Shown: in pieces, positions 9,256 through 18,969 of the stretch
How positions within the stretch are numbered: the stretch's first letter is position 1
Layout of the letters: each line of letters opens with the position of its first letter
Assembly (NCBI GenBank): GCA_943788755.1
Contig: CALSRM010000004.1
Coordinates: 1 to 64,000 of the forward strand
Length of the DNA stretch: 64,000 nt
Reading direction: 5' to 3'
Source: an uncultured Flavobacteriales bacterium
Lineage (GTDB): Bacteria; Bacteroidota; Bacteroidia; Flavobacteriales_D; Parvicellaceae
Notes under the pieces: generated by a model
What the model was told of the DNA's origin: nothing
Databases searched by the model: none
Seen by the model: only the letters and a program-made list of their open reading frames with translations
Position numbers and translations under genes: made by a program

Positions 9256-10476
9256 TTAATAACTAGTAACCAATATCTCTACTCGCCTATTCAGTGACTG
9301 TTCTTCCTCTGTGCCGGTTGTTGGAAATAACATTTGCGTGCAATTAAATCCTTTAACAGTAATGCGCTCAGAATCGATTCCTTTTTTTATTAAAAATGTT
9401 TTCACAGTGCTTGCTCTAGCCAAGGAAAGATCTTGACTTGATGCTATTCCACCAGGACAACCGTTTGTATGTCCATCAATTCTTATGATAAGAGATTTAT
9501 TCCTTTTCATTAATTTTAATATTCTTTTAAAAGAAGGTATTGAAGTGGTCAAAGCTCTAGGAGAACCACCATGAAAATTTATATTATTTAAAACTATGTT
9601 CTTACCTTTCTTTAATGCAGGTAAAATGACATTTATAGGGTCAGGAAAAGTTTCAGAAGTAATTTTAATCATTTTCTCGAAGAAAAAATGATTATTACTC
9701 TCAACAGATAACGTATAATCTCCAGAACGTGATGTTTTCAATATAGGTGCATACAACTTAAATTTCCCTGTAGTTTTATCTGCTATTGTTTGTGCTAAGA
9801 GCTCTCCTGTTTTACTTTCCCACATAACTTTTACTTCCTCATTTATCAAATTATTCTCGTCATTTTTTATAACGCCAGTGACCTCAACTGTTTTGTAATA
9901 GTCAAACACCAATGAAAAACCAGCCTTATTTCCATAGACGTTATCCAAAACTAAATAATATTGGTCTCCTTGCTCGACATCTATTGCTTTACTAAGATGG
10001 TTTCCTGGTCCAGAATGTACTCTTTCTTCACCAGCACCAAGCCAAAGACCTGTAACACTATTTTCCTCAGGACTATATCGAGATATATTGGTTCGAAGCG
10101 GTTTGATTTTCTTTTTAACCACATCTGAACAAAAATTTTCATCCGTATACTTAAACAAAAGAAAATCAAAATCGGTAGCTGTATCTTTAGGAATGATTTT
10201 AAAAATCAGAATCCCATCAGTAACTGCGTCAAACTGAAACCAAGCGCTGTTATGCTCCTTTTTAAAATACTGCAATGAATTGCTTGAGTTCCCCGAAAAC
10301 TCAACCTTCTCTCCTATTCCTTGGGGCGATTCTTCAAACCTATATTTTCCTTCTGCTTTAATTATAGGAGCATTGAAACAATCTTGGACCAATGGAGCTG
10401 TTTTTTGACAATAACCTATTACTAGAAAAAAACAGGAAAACGTGAATGACAATAAATATTTATTTGTACTTCTCAT
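9256..10476 (-). CDS. OmpA-domain outer-membrane/periplasmic protein
   Basis: 406 residues with a signal peptide (hydrophobic core LLSFTFSCFFLVIG, then YCQ), a middle region of beta-rich, carboxypeptidase-regulatory-like sequence, and a C-terminal OmpA domain. The latter has IRIDGHTNG, LSLARA and a terminal NRRVE, which bind peptidoglycan in this family. It probably anchors the outer membrane to the cell wall. An unusual point is the short insertion GCPGG after DGHTN. Single gene, convergent with DUF5522. Confidence 0.8.
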   Translation of the reverse strand: MRSTNKYLLSFTFSCFFLVIGYCQKTAPLVQDCFNAPIIKAEGKYRFEESPQGIGEKVEFSGNSSNSLQYFKKEHNSAWFQFDAVTDGILIFKIIPKDTATDFDFLLFKYTDENFCSDVVKKKIKPLRTNISRYSPEENSVTGLWLGAGEERVHSGPGNHLSKAIDVEQGDQYYLVLDNVYGNKAGFSLVFDYYKTVEVTGVIKNDENNLINEEVKVMWESKTGELLAQTIADKTTGKFKLYAPILKTSRSGDYTLSVESNNHFFFEKMIKITSETFPDPINVILPALKKGKNIVLNNINFHGGSPRALTTSIPSFKRILKLMKRNKSLIIRIDGHTNGCPGGIASSQDLSLARASTVKTFLIKKGIDSERITVKGFNCTQMLFPTTGTEEEQSLNRRVEILVTSY

Positions 10477-10613
10477 AAAATAACTTATAAATGTTTATGA
10501 TATAACGACACCTTAATCAATTGGTACATTAATAATTAGTAAGGTTGTAAATCATTTAATATTTGAATGATTCTCCAAGCCTTCCAGTTTTTGACAAATA
10601 TAACGAAACTGTA

Positions 10614-10645
10614 TTTGCTTCCAACCTCAGGGTTGTCTACATTTG
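10614..10645 (+). promoter_or_regulatory. Promoter of hutU (TTTG-N20-TACATTTG)
   Basis: TTTG at 10614-10617, 20 bases, then TACATTTG at 10638-10645. Both elements match the Bacteroidota consensus. The start codon lies 54 bases further on, so the transcript would carry a leader of roughly 50 bases. Confidence 0.7.
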
Positions 10646-10699
10646 TGCTAATACAAACACTACAACATTGTCAGTAGAATATTTAACATATCATATTAG

Positions 10700-12718
10700 A
10701 TGCAATCAACCACCATGTTAAGTTTTAAGGAACAAATTATTCAAGGAATTCCGCGCGAATTGCCTCCAAAAAGAGAATATGATAACTCTGTTAGTCATGC
10801 TCCAAAGAGAAAAGATATTTTATCGGAGGAAGAAAAAAAGTTAGCACTCAAAAATGCACTGCGTTATTTCGATAAAAAGGACCATGCAGAACTAATTTCC
10901 GAATTTAAAGAAGAACTAGAAACTTACGGACGTATTTATATGTATCGTTTTCGTCCTGAATACACTATTTATGCGCGTCCAATAAACGAATACCCAGGAA
11001 AATCTGTCCAGGCCAAATCAATAATGCTAATGATTCAAAACAATTTGGATTATGCAATTGCGCAGCATCCCCATGAACTAATTACTTATGGAGGTAATGG
11101 TGCTGTTTTTCAAAACTGGGCACAATATCTTCTCGTAATGCAATATCTGTCTGAGATGACGGATGAACAAACATTGGTTATTTATTCCGGACATCCAATG
11201 GGGCTATTCCCCTCTCATAAAGATGCTCCTAGAGTTGTTGTGACGAATGGAATGATGATTCCAAATTATTCGAAACCGGATGATTGGGAAAGGTTTAACG
11301 CTTTGGGAGTATCTCAATATGGACAAATGACCGCTGGATCTTATATGTATATAGGACCTCAAGGGATTGTTCATGGTACAACAATAACCGTTTTAAATGG
11401 ATGTAGAAAAATTGACACTTCGACTTCGCTCAGTGCAGGAACAGCAGGCAAATTATTTGTTACTTCTGGATTAGGGGGAATGAGTGGAGCGCAGCCAAAA
11501 GCTGGGAATATTGCTGGTGTTGTCTCAGTAACTGCCGAAATCAATCCGGAAGCTACTTACAAAAGACATGAACAAGGTTGGGTGGATGAAGTCATTAAAG
11601 ATTTAGATGAGCTATGTTCTCGCGTTCAATCCGCAAAAGACAATAAAGAAGTGGTTTCAATTGCATACGATGGTAACATTGTAGATGTATGGGAAAAATT
11701 TGACAAAGAAAATATTTACATTGACTTGGGATCGGATCAAACATCGTTACATAACCCATGGGCTGGGGGATATTATCCTGCTGGGATTAGCTTTGAAGAA
11801 AGCAATGAAATGATGGCAAACAATCCTGCTCTTTTTAAAGAAAAAGTTCAAGAGACTTTGTGTCGTCATGCAACCGCTGTTAATAAACACACAGCAAAGG
11901 GAACTTATTTCTTCGATTATGGAAATGCATTTTTACTAGAAGCATCTAGAGCTGGTGCAGACATCATGGCTGAAAACGGAATTGACTTTAAATACAATTC
12001 TTATGTCCAAGACATTATGGGCCCTATGTGTTTCGATTATGGTTTTGGTCCGTTTAGATGGGTTTGTACTTCAGGGAAACCTGAAGACTTAAAAATAACA
12101 GATGACATTGCTTGTGAAATTTTGGAAGAGTTAATGAAAACTTCTCCGAAAGAAATACAGCAGCAAATGGCGGATAATATCCAATGGATAAAAGGAGCGC
12201 AAGAAAATAAAATGGTTGTTGGTTCGCAAGCCAGAATACTGTATGCGGATGCTGAAGGGCGATCTAGAATTGCTGAAGCATTTAACCATGCTGTTGCTAG
12301 TGAAAAATTATCTGCTCCAATAAATTTAGGGCGTGATCATCATGATGTTTCTGGAACAGATTCTCCTTACAGAGAAACGAGTAATATTTATGATGGCTCT
12401 CGATTTACTGCAGATATGGCAATTCAAAATGTAATTGGTGATTCGTTTAGAGGAGCTACCTGGGTGAGTATCCACAATGGTGGTGGAGTTGGCTGGGGAG
12501 AAGTCATTAACGGAGGTTTCGGAATGACACTAGACGGATCGGCTGACGCAGATAGAAGATTAAAATCTATGTTGTTTTGGGACGTTAATAATGGTATAGC
12601 CAGGAGAAGTTGGGCAAGAAATGATGAAGCTATTTTTGCTATAAAAAGGGAAATGGAAAGAACACCTAATTTGAAAGTGACCTTACCAAACATTGTAGAT
12701 GAGGATCTACTAAATTAA
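10700..12718 (+). CDS. hutU: Urocanate hydratase
   Basis: Cytosolic NAD-dependent enzyme converting urocanate to imidazolone propionate in histidine breakdown. The NAD-binding region is recognisable (TSGLGGMSGAQPKA), as are the segment with the conserved Cys (PFRWVCTSG) and the C-terminal block NGGGVGWGEVINGG. At 672 residues it is the long form found in Bacteroidota (many bacterial enzymes are about 550). A second in-frame Met at residue 6 could be the start. No other hut gene is in the window, so the pathway genes are scattered or absent. Confidence 0.95.
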   Translation: MQSTTMLSFKEQIIQGIPRELPPKREYDNSVSHAPKRKDILSEEEKKLALKNALRYFDKKDHAELISEFKEELETYGRIYMYRFRPEYTIYARPINEYPGKSVQAKSIMLMIQNNLDYAIAQHPHELITYGGNGAVFQNWAQYLLVMQYLSEMTDEQTLVIYSGHPMGLFPSHKDAPRVVVTNGMMIPNYSKPDDWERFNALGVSQYGQMTAGSYMYIGPQGIVHGTTITVLNGCRKIDTSTSLSAGTAGKLFVTSGLGGMSGAQPKAGNIAGVVSVTAEINPEATYKRHEQGWVDEVIKDLDELCSRVQSAKDNKEVVSIAYDGNIVDVWEKFDKENIYIDLGSDQTSLHNPWAGGYYPAGISFEESNEMMANNPALFKEKVQETLCRHATAVNKHTAKGTYFFDYGNAFLLEASRAGADIMAENGIDFKYNSYVQDIMGPMCFDYGFGPFRWVCTSGKPEDLKITDDIACEILEELMKTSPKEIQQQMADNIQWIKGAQENKMVVGSQARILYADAEGRSRIAEAFNHAVASEKLSAPINLGRDHHDVSGTDSPYRETSNIYDGSRFTADMAIQNVIGDSFRGATWVSIHNGGGVGWGEVINGGFGMTLDGSADADRRLKSMLFWDVNNGIARRSWARNDEAIFAIKREMERTPNLKVTLPNIVDEDLLN

Positions 12719-12724
12719 ACGGGA

Positions 12725-13642
12725 TTAATCAATTAACAACATCTTCAGTTGATTGGATATTACCTCTGTTTTTAAAGGGGTAGTTCCTACATATTCGCCA
12801 TCCATATCAATCGGACATGGATTATCCATTGCTGTTATTTCACATTTTTCCGCAAATGAGTATTCTATCTCTTTATGAACAACCTTATGCCCTTTTTTAA
12901 TTTTAGGAATATTCTTTAGGTAATCATATAAACTAACTTCCCCAATGATAACCAACTGCATTTTACCATCAGACAATTTAGCATCGGGAGCAATACACAT
13001 TCCACTACCGAAATATTTGCCATTTGCCATACAAATACTCAACATTTTACCCGTCCAATTATAGTCTTTGCTCGTCAATTGAACTCTTTGCTTTTTATAT
13101 GTAAAGAAAGCTTGAATTAGTGCTTTTGTATAAGTGAATTCACCACCTAATCTTTTTTTACTATCACTAATTTTATTGGCGACATAACCTCCTATTCCAA
13201 TATCCGCAATATTGATAAAATATCTTTTACCTGGGGTATTATCAACATTATTAAAATGCATTAACCCCACATCAATCTTTTTGAACGAATCATTCTTTAC
13301 TAAAAAAAGTAATTGTTCTAAATCATTCCCAACACCTAAAGATTTTGAAAAATCATTTCCACTTCCAGCAGGATAGACTCCTAATATTACCTTTTCCCTA
13401 AGTTCTGAGTTGGCATCAAAATACCCATTCACTCCTTCATTTACACTTCCATCACCTCCAACTAAAATCAAATAGTCTACACCTTTATTGATAGCATTCG
13501 TAGTTAAATCTTGGAAACTATTCTCTAAGGTGGATTTTCTGATCTCAACCTGAAACTCACTTCTAAAACAATGAATAATGGATTCTCGCAAAACTTTCAT
13601 TTTACGAATCTTTCCATTTACTATAAAGGTTATTTTTTTCAA
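12725..13642 (-). CDS. Diacylglycerol kinase-like lipid kinase (YegS/DagK family)
   Basis: 305 residues with the diagnostic nucleotide-binding motif VGGDGSVNE (about residues 61-69) and the downstream YPAGSGNDFSKSLG. The family phosphorylates diacylglycerol, sphingosine or related lipids at the inner membrane. The start ATG at 13642 gives MKKITFIVNG, the typical beginning. Convergent with hutU across 6 bases; no operon partner. The exact lipid substrate cannot be inferred. Confidence 0.88.
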   Translation of the reverse strand: MKKITFIVNGKIRKMKVLRESIIHCFRSEFQVEIRKSTLENSFQDLTTNAINKGVDYLILVGGDGSVNEGVNGYFDANSELREKVILGVYPAGSGNDFSKSLGVGNDLEQLLFLVKNDSFKKIDVGLMHFNNVDNTPGKRYFINIADIGIGGYVANKISDSKKRLGGEFTYTKALIQAFFTYKKQRVQLTSKDYNWTGKMLSICMANGKYFGSGMCIAPDAKLSDGKMQLVIIGEVSLYDYLKNIPKIKKGHKVVHKEIEYSFAEKCEITAMDNPCPIDMDGEYVGTTPLKTEVISNQLKMLLID

Positions 13643-13742
13643 CTGATAATTCGTTTATAACGAAGATACTAAAAACAGCTGCCAATGTATCTCAAATTAT
13701 AACCCAAGCACAAATCCTTTTTATTTATACAAAAGATTAGAG

Positions 13743-13750
13743 TACATTTG
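13743..13750 (+). promoter_or_regulatory. -7 box TACATTTG before the small barrel gene
   Basis: TACATTTG at 13743-13750 lies 18 bases before the ATG at 13769. It also overlaps the TTG start proposed by the ORF track, which argues against that start. The -33 region is only a weak match. Confidence 0.6.
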
Positions 13751-13768
13751 ACACCTGAAAAAGGTCAT

Positions 13769-14536
13769 ATGAAAAAACTATTACTTGTCTTAACACTAGC
13801 CATCTCTGCATCAATTTCTTTTTCGCAGTCCTTTATTGACTTCGGACCTAAGCTCTTTTTTGGCCCTAATGTTTTAATGAATTCAGAAATCATGAATTCT
13901 GGAGGGAAATACTCTATGAATCCAGCTTCTTTTGGTTTTGGAGCCGGATTTAAATTAGCGTTTGACATTAACGAAAACATTGCTATTGTTGGAGAAATCA
14001 ACTATTTTAGTCACAATCAAAAATACGATATGGAAGTAGCTGGCTTGGACAGTATAAATGTTAAATACGGTAAAGAAATTTCTTATACGGCAATCGAAAT
14101 TCCACTAATGTTTAGATTTAATACAAAAACAATGAGTTATTTTGAAGCTGGATATGTTATCTCCATGAATTCAAAAGCAACAGAAACATTGGAAGGACCT
14201 TATGCAGCTAATGGTTCTGAAGACATTAGTAACCAATTGGCACCTAAAATGGGAGGTCTTGTATTCGGCTTTGGAAGTTATGTTTGGGGGAAAAACAATT
14301 TTGGAATCTCAGCTGGATTAAGAGTGCGCTATGACTTAGATGATGCGTTTGCAAATGATATAACCAAATATGCGAATTCGCCAAATTACGGAACAGACGT
14401 AGCAGTTACTGGCCCTACAAACCCCTTTTCAGTAATGTTAAACATTGAGTTCAATTATGACCTTGGGTTTTATATGGCTAAGAGCCCTTGTACTGGAAGA
14501 AGATCATTAATAATAGGAAATGGCGGTGGAAGATAA
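13769..14536 (+). CDS. Outer-membrane beta-barrel protein (PorT-like)
   Basis: About 255 residues. The signal peptide MKKLLLVLTLAISASISFSQ is followed by alternating hydrophobic strands typical of small eight-stranded Bacteroidota barrels (FGAGFKLAFDI, FEAGYVISM, ISAGLRVRYDL). The function is unknown; it is probably an outer-membrane protein. The ATG at 13769 is chosen because it opens the signal peptide and because the track's TTG lies within the promoter. The last 17 bases overlap proC, so the two are probably co-transcribed although functionally unrelated. Confidence 0.75.
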   Translation: MKKLLLVLTLAISASISFSQSFIDFGPKLFFGPNVLMNSEIMNSGGKYSMNPASFGFGAGFKLAFDINENIAIVGEINYFSHNQKYDMEVAGLDSINVKYGKEISYTAIEIPLMFRFNTKTMSYFEAGYVISMNSKATETLEGPYAANGSEDISNQLAPKMGGLVFGFGSYVWGKNNFGISAGLRVRYDLDDAFANDITKYANSPNYGTDVAVTGPTNPFSVMLNIEFNYDLGFYMAKSPCTGRRSLIIGNGGGR

Positions 14537-15326
14537 AACGATTGCCATTATAGGCGCAGGAAACCTTGGAACATCATTGGTTAACGGATTAATCAATTCC
14601 AATAAATTTTTAGCAACTAACTTTATTTTAAGTAAGAGAAAAATAACTTCTCTCTCTACTTTTAGTGAAAAAGGCTGTGTTGTCACTAACAACAACCGCG
14701 ATGCTGTAAAAAATGCAGACATAGTTGTAATAGCAGTATTGCCGCAAAAAATAGATGAAGTTCTTGAAGAAATAACTAATTCTCTAAACGAAAAACAGTT
14801 AATAATCTCCTTGGTTACAGGTGTTAAAGTTCAAGAAATCCAAACCCAAATTGTCTCAAACACTCCTATTGTGCGAGCGATGCCAAATACGGCTATTGCC
14901 ATTCGAGAATCGATGACTTGTATTTCTACGAGTCCACAATGGAAAGAACACATTCCAATCGTTCAAGATATTTTCGAACATGTTGGAGAAACGGTTATTA
15001 TTAACGAAGACCAAATGACTTCTGCTACCGCGCTTTGTGCTTGCGGAATTGCATTTTTCTTAAGAGCAATTAGAGCTGCAACTCAAGGAGGCACCGAGAT
15101 TGACTTCCATGCTTCAATTGCGCTAAAAATGGCGGCACAAACTGCAAAGGGGGCTGCATCATTATTACTAGAAAACAATTCTCATCCAGAAGACGAGATT
15201 GACAAAGTGACTTCTCCAAAAGGCTGTACAATTGCAGGTTTAAACGAAATGGAACACACTGGTTTTAGTTCATCCTTTATTAAGGGTATTACAACCTCTG
15301 CGGATAAAGCAAAGGGATTGTATTGA
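14520..15326 (+). CDS. proC: Pyrroline-5-carboxylate reductase
   Basis: 268 residues. Catalyses the last step of proline synthesis, reducing pyrroline-5-carboxylate with NAD(P)H. The N-terminal Rossmann motif is IAIIGAGNLGTSLV, with conserved VRAMPNTA in the middle and the C-terminal dimer domain containing SPKGCTIAGLNEME. The length is normal. The start overlaps the end of the barrel gene by 17 bases. Confidence 0.93.
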   Translation: MAVEDKTIAIIGAGNLGTSLVNGLINSNKFLATNFILSKRKITSLSTFSEKGCVVTNNNRDAVKNADIVVIAVLPQKIDEVLEEITNSLNEKQLIISLVTGVKVQEIQTQIVSNTPIVRAMPNTAIAIRESMTCISTSPQWKEHIPIVQDIFEHVGETVIINEDQMTSATALCACGIAFFLRAIRAATQGGTEIDFHASIALKMAAQTAKGAASLLLENNSHPEDEIDKVTSPKGCTIAGLNEMEHTGFSSSFIKGITTSADKAKGLY

Positions 15327-15475
15327 TCTTTTTTGTTCCTTGTTCCTTACCCCCTATTCTATTGAATCGCACTTGACATTGTCGAAAAAAACGGTAATTT
15401 AGTTTCTCACTTCATAACGAAACATTAAAACGTTTTTTACGATTAGGAGAAACAAGTGTTAAAAACCAATTTTAG

Positions 15476-16210
15476 ATGTACGGAAAAATTAAAAGACTAA
15501 TTCCAAATGTAATAATTAAACGCAATGAGAAATTATTGCGCACTCTTATATCGATAGTTTATATAGGTAACAAATATCAATGCAACATTTGTCATTTTAA
15601 AATGTCTAATTTCATCAAATTGGAAAACAATAATAAATTATGTCCAAAGTGTGGAAGCCTCGGAAGAACAAGAAGATTATGGAGTTTATTAGAAAATGAA
15701 ATTCAAGGAAAAAAAATACTCCACTTTTCACCTTCTAAAAGCATAAAAACAAAAATAGAATCATATAGTAACTCTAAATATATAACTTCTGATTATGCCG
15801 GAGAGTTTGATGCGATGAAAAAATTAAATATCGAATCAATAGATGAGCCTAAAGATGAATTCGATTTAGTCATTTGCTATCATATACTTGAGCACGTTGA
15901 AAATGATATCAAAGCAATGAAAGAACTCCAAAGAATAATTAAACCTAAAGGTATGTGTATTATTCAAACACCTTTTAAAACTGGCGACATTTATGAAAAC
16001 AATGCAGTAAAAACGGATGAAGAAAGACTAATACACTTTGGACAAAAGGATCATTTACGTATATACTCTGCAGAAGGACTAATGAAAAGAATGGAAAGTG
16101 TTGGTTTTCAAACAAGATTAAAAGAATATAACGAAGTTGAAAATAATCTTAATGGATATAATATTGATGAGAAATTAATAATCGCAGAAAAATCTGTAAC
16201 TAACAATTAA
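15476..16210 (+). CDS. SAM-dependent methyltransferase with N-terminal zinc ribbon
   Basis: 244 residues. A four-Cys zinc ribbon comes first (C36-x2-C39 and C56-x2-C59, CNIC and CPKC). A class I methyltransferase domain follows, with FDLVICYHILEHVEND (motif II region) and a post-motif IIKPKGMCIIQTPF. Proteins of this type often sit in cell-surface polysaccharide gene sets, but no such genes are near. The target is unknown. It is followed after 6 bases by a lipoprotein gene, probably in the same transcript. Confidence 0.75.
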   Translation: MYGKIKRLIPNVIIKRNEKLLRTLISIVYIGNKYQCNICHFKMSNFIKLENNNKLCPKCGSLGRTRRLWSLLENEIQGKKILHFSPSKSIKTKIESYSNSKYITSDYAGEFDAMKKLNIESIDEPKDEFDLVICYHILEHVENDIKAMKELQRIIKPKGMCIIQTPFKTGDIYENNAVKTDEERLIHFGQKDHLRIYSAEGLMKRMESVGFQTRLKEYNEVENNLNGYNIDEKLIIAEKSVTNN

Positions 16211-16216
16211 GGATCA

Positions 16217-16723
16217 ATGAACAGCTTTTTACTCTTCATTTTTGTAATCTATTCTTGTCAAGAAGCAAAAAACAATAAACTATTTGAAAATGCTTTTGAA
16301 GAAATTTCAGATATTGCTATTGATTGTATCAAGCCTTCCGAGGCTATAATCAAAGTGGATACTTTAAATCGCCAAATTTCAATAATTACTGAGATAGACT
16401 CAATACTACCAAACCCACATTCTACATTTTTTATTGATTTAGATTCATCAGATGTGAAAGCTATTCTTACAAAGTATGTTAATTCCTACAATATCAGAAA
16501 CACATTTACAGACAACAATGATGGGTCGTATGAAATTGAGTTGAGAAATTACAGTTTTAAAGAAGTAAATAGAGTTTTGAAAATTTTGCTTCCTAAAGAG
16601 AATGAAGCTAATACTGACTTGGATGGATGGAGTAAAGGCATTTATCATTATTATGGCGTGTGCAATTTGGAGGTAATAAAAGGAAACAACACAATAATAT
16701 TAGACTTTGGTTGTAGTTGCTAA
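16217..16723 (+). CDS. Hypothetical lipoprotein
   Basis: 168 residues, not recognised. A short signal peptide (FLLFIFVIYSC) ends in a possible lipobox with Cys14, and the protein finishes with CSC. The rest is a mixed alpha/beta sequence. The start is 6 bases after the methyltransferase stop, suggesting co-transcription. No function is offered. Confidence 0.55.
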   Translation: MNSFLLFIFVIYSCQEAKNNKLFENAFEEISDIAIDCIKPSEAIIKVDTLNRQISIITEIDSILPNPHSTFFIDLDSSDVKAILTKYVNSYNIRNTFTDNNDGSYEIELRNYSFKEVNRVLKILLPKENEANTDLDGWSKGIYHYYGVCNLEVIKGNNTIILDFGCSC

Positions 16724-17027
16724 AAACATTACTACCAACAAAAAATAAAGCTAATACAAAAATGCACTGTATTTATTCAAAACTTTATAAAAAACTTCCA
16801 TAAGCCAATTAAAGAAAAGATAAAATAGAAGTTTCTTGCGCTCCATTTTAATTTTTGAATTATATACAATGAAAATAGATTATGATTTCTCAAGATAATT
16901 TTAGTTGATTTTAAAGGTTTGCATTGATTATTTAACTATCATTAAAGTGTGAACGATACTGAAATTTTATCCTAATGACGATTAATTCAACTTTGAAAAA
17001 AAATAAAATAGGAAAACATTAAAAATT
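16724..17027. other. Intergenic stretch with no recognisable feature
   Basis: About 300 AT-rich bases between the lipoprotein and the T9SS protein. I see no ORF, no good hairpin terminator and no clean TTTG/TAnnTTTG promoter pair; CAACTTTG near 16989-16996 is a one-mismatch -7 candidate for the next gene. Confidence 0.5.
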
Positions 17028-17894
17028 ATGAAACAATTATTACTAGCAATATCAATTTTAATAGGAACATCAATTTATGCACAACAAATTCCAAATGGAG
17101 GTTTTGAGAATTGGGTGCAAGAGCCCTACGGAGAAGAGCCTGCTAACTGGGGTGAGCTCAGCCTACAACTGCTAAATTCGTTAATTCCTGGAATATTGGA
17201 TAGCACAATTGTTAAATCTCAAGATGCTTATTCTGGAAATTACGCAATGGAATTAAGATCCAAAGCAGTATCTGATACAATAACGGATACAATTATCCCC
17301 CTCGTAATGCTAAATTTAAAAAATGACAATCTTGATTCTGCGAGCATGAAAATTACTAATACTTTGCTATCATTATCGGGATATATTAAACAAGATCTAG
17401 TAGCCGTAGATAGTAATTCTACTTCTATATCTGTGTTTGTTTATTCAGAGGGCAGCTTCACTGGCATCGGAGCTATTGAGTTTAATGTGGATATTGTCGA
17501 TTACTCCAGTTTTGATATCCCAATATTCTATTTTGACACGATAGCTAGCGATTCCATTGAAATCTGGATTACTGGCGGAAATAGTGTTGCGCCTGTTCCC
17601 GGAAACATAATGTTATTGGATGAATTTGAATTACATTATCAGACAGCAACAGGTTTAGAAGAAACTATTAGTTCGGAAATAAGTGTGTATCCAAACCCTT
17701 TTAATGACCAACTGATTATTGAATTACAACCCGCAAACACTATGGAGTTTAAATTATATTCCATACTTGGCGAAATGGTGCTAAAAGGAAATGTAAATTC
17801 TGATATTAACACAATCGATTTATCAAATTTACCTCCGAATATCTATTTCTTAAAAATGGAAAATGAATCTTTTAAGCTGATAAAAGAAAAGTAA
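17028..17894 (+). CDS. Secreted protein with T9SS type A sorting domain
   Basis: 288 residues: a signal peptide (LLLAISILIGTSIYAQ), a beta-rich domain beginning IPNGGFENW as in lectin-like/PCMD-type surface modules, and a C-terminal sorting domain starting at SVYPNPFNDQL and ending ESFKLIKEK. It should be exported through the outer membrane by the type IX system and then anchored or released. The ligand is unknown. Single gene, ahead of an SDR gene on the same strand. Confidence 0.8.
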   Translation: MKQLLLAISILIGTSIYAQQIPNGGFENWVQEPYGEEPANWGELSLQLLNSLIPGILDSTIVKSQDAYSGNYAMELRSKAVSDTITDTIIPLVMLNLKNDNLDSASMKITNTLLSLSGYIKQDLVAVDSNSTSISVFVYSEGSFTGIGAIEFNVDIVDYSSFDIPIFYFDTIASDSIEIWITGGNSVAPVPGNIMLLDEFELHYQTATGLEETISSEISVYPNPFNDQLIIELQPANTMEFKLYSILGEMVLKGNVNSDINTIDLSNLPPNIYFLKMENESFKLIKEK

Positions 17895-17981
17895 ATAGTA
17901 ATTAAACTTTGTCTAAATACTGAATAAGCTTTACCAATATATAAAATATGATTCAATTAGTTTTGTTTAGCTTTACCACCA

Positions 17982-18770
17982 ATGAGTCAGTTTACAAATA
18001 AAATAATTTGGATCACAGGTGCTACCTCAGGCATAGGAGAAGCATTAGCATATGCTCTTTCTGAGAAAGGAGTAAAACTTGTTCTATCTGCAAGAAGGGT
18101 TGAAGAACTCGAAAGAGTTAAATCCAATTGTAAAGGTGAAGCATTGGTCTTACCGCTTGACTTGTCTAAAATTGAGGAATTCGAGTCATTAACGCAAAAA
18201 GTAATTGCGCATTATGGTAGAATTGACTACCTCATCAATAACGGCGGAATTAGCCAGCGATCTGAAGCTTTTGAGACTCCTCTGGAAATCGACAGAAAAA
18301 TAATGGAAGTCAACTATTTTGGAAATATTGCTTTGACTAAAGCTGTTCTCCCACAAATGCAAAAACAAAAAAGTGGGACTATTGTTCCAATTAGTAGCTT
18401 GAGTGGAAAGTTTGGTTTCTTTTTACGTTCAGCCTATTCTGCATCCAAATTTGCTTTGGTTGGTTTTTATGAATCATTGCGTTTAGAGGAAGAGAAAAAC
18501 AATATTAAAGTATCTATTGTTTTTCCTGGATTTATTAAAACTGCCATTTCTGAAAATGCCCTATCTAAAGACGGCAAAAGCACGGGTGAAATGGACAACA
18601 ACCAAAACCAAGGAGTAACGGCTGAAAAATGTGCTCAACAAATCATTCGCGGTTTAGAGAAAAATAAATTGGAGATTAAAGCAGGAGCTGGGGAGTTAAA
18701 AGCGATTACGATTAAAAGGTTATTTCCAAAGTTGTTTCATAAGATAATTAGGAAGAAAAGTGCTAAGTAA
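17982..18770 (+). CDS. Short-chain dehydrogenase (DHRS7/SDR family oxidoreductase)
   Basis: 262 residues with the NAD(P) motif TGATSGIGE (residues 12-20), NNGG in place of NNAG, a catalytic Ser in ISSLSG, and YSASK. The DHRS7B-like C-terminal part ends in a basic tail (HKIIRKKSAK). The substrate is not predictable. Gly replacing Ala in NNAG is a small deviation seen in some subfamilies. Confidence 0.85.
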   Translation: MSQFTNKIIWITGATSGIGEALAYALSEKGVKLVLSARRVEELERVKSNCKGEALVLPLDLSKIEEFESLTQKVIAHYGRIDYLINNGGISQRSEAFETPLEIDRKIMEVNYFGNIALTKAVLPQMQKQKSGTIVPISSLSGKFGFFLRSAYSASKFALVGFYESLRLEEEKNNIKVSIVFPGFIKTAISENALSKDGKSTGEMDNNQNQGVTAEKCAQQIIRGLEKNKLEIKAGAGELKAITIKRLFPKLFHKIIRKKSAK

Positions 18771-18794
18771 ACTGTACTGTGTTTAATAGTCCTT

Positions 18795-18960
18795 ATGCCG
18801 GAAGGGCACATCATTTTTTGTCTTGACACAAAAAACGAAGCAAAAAAAGTCAAGGCTATCAAAATAACCCGTAAAACTATAATCCTCAACGCTAAAGTGG
18901 AAAAACTCGCTGCGCTCAAACAACTTGCACTTTTTTACGCTTATTGCGGTTTAGTTTATC
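18795..18960. repeat. Dispersed Bacteroidota-type intergenic repeat
   Basis: A non-coding block with inverted CTTGAC / GTCAAG around A-runs, followed by CTCGCTGCGCTCAAACAA. This kind of sequence recurs between genes in many Bacteroidota genomes. A similar but not identical block is at 57420-57610. The 65-residue ORF read through it has no recognisable family and low-complexity composition, so I do not call it a gene. Confidence 0.45.
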
Positions 18961-18969
18961 GGAACATTT

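Noticed and set aside
13748-13768. Track TTG start of the small barrel gene
   Set aside because: The TTG is part of the -7 box TACATTTG; the ATG at 13769 begins a clean signal peptide.
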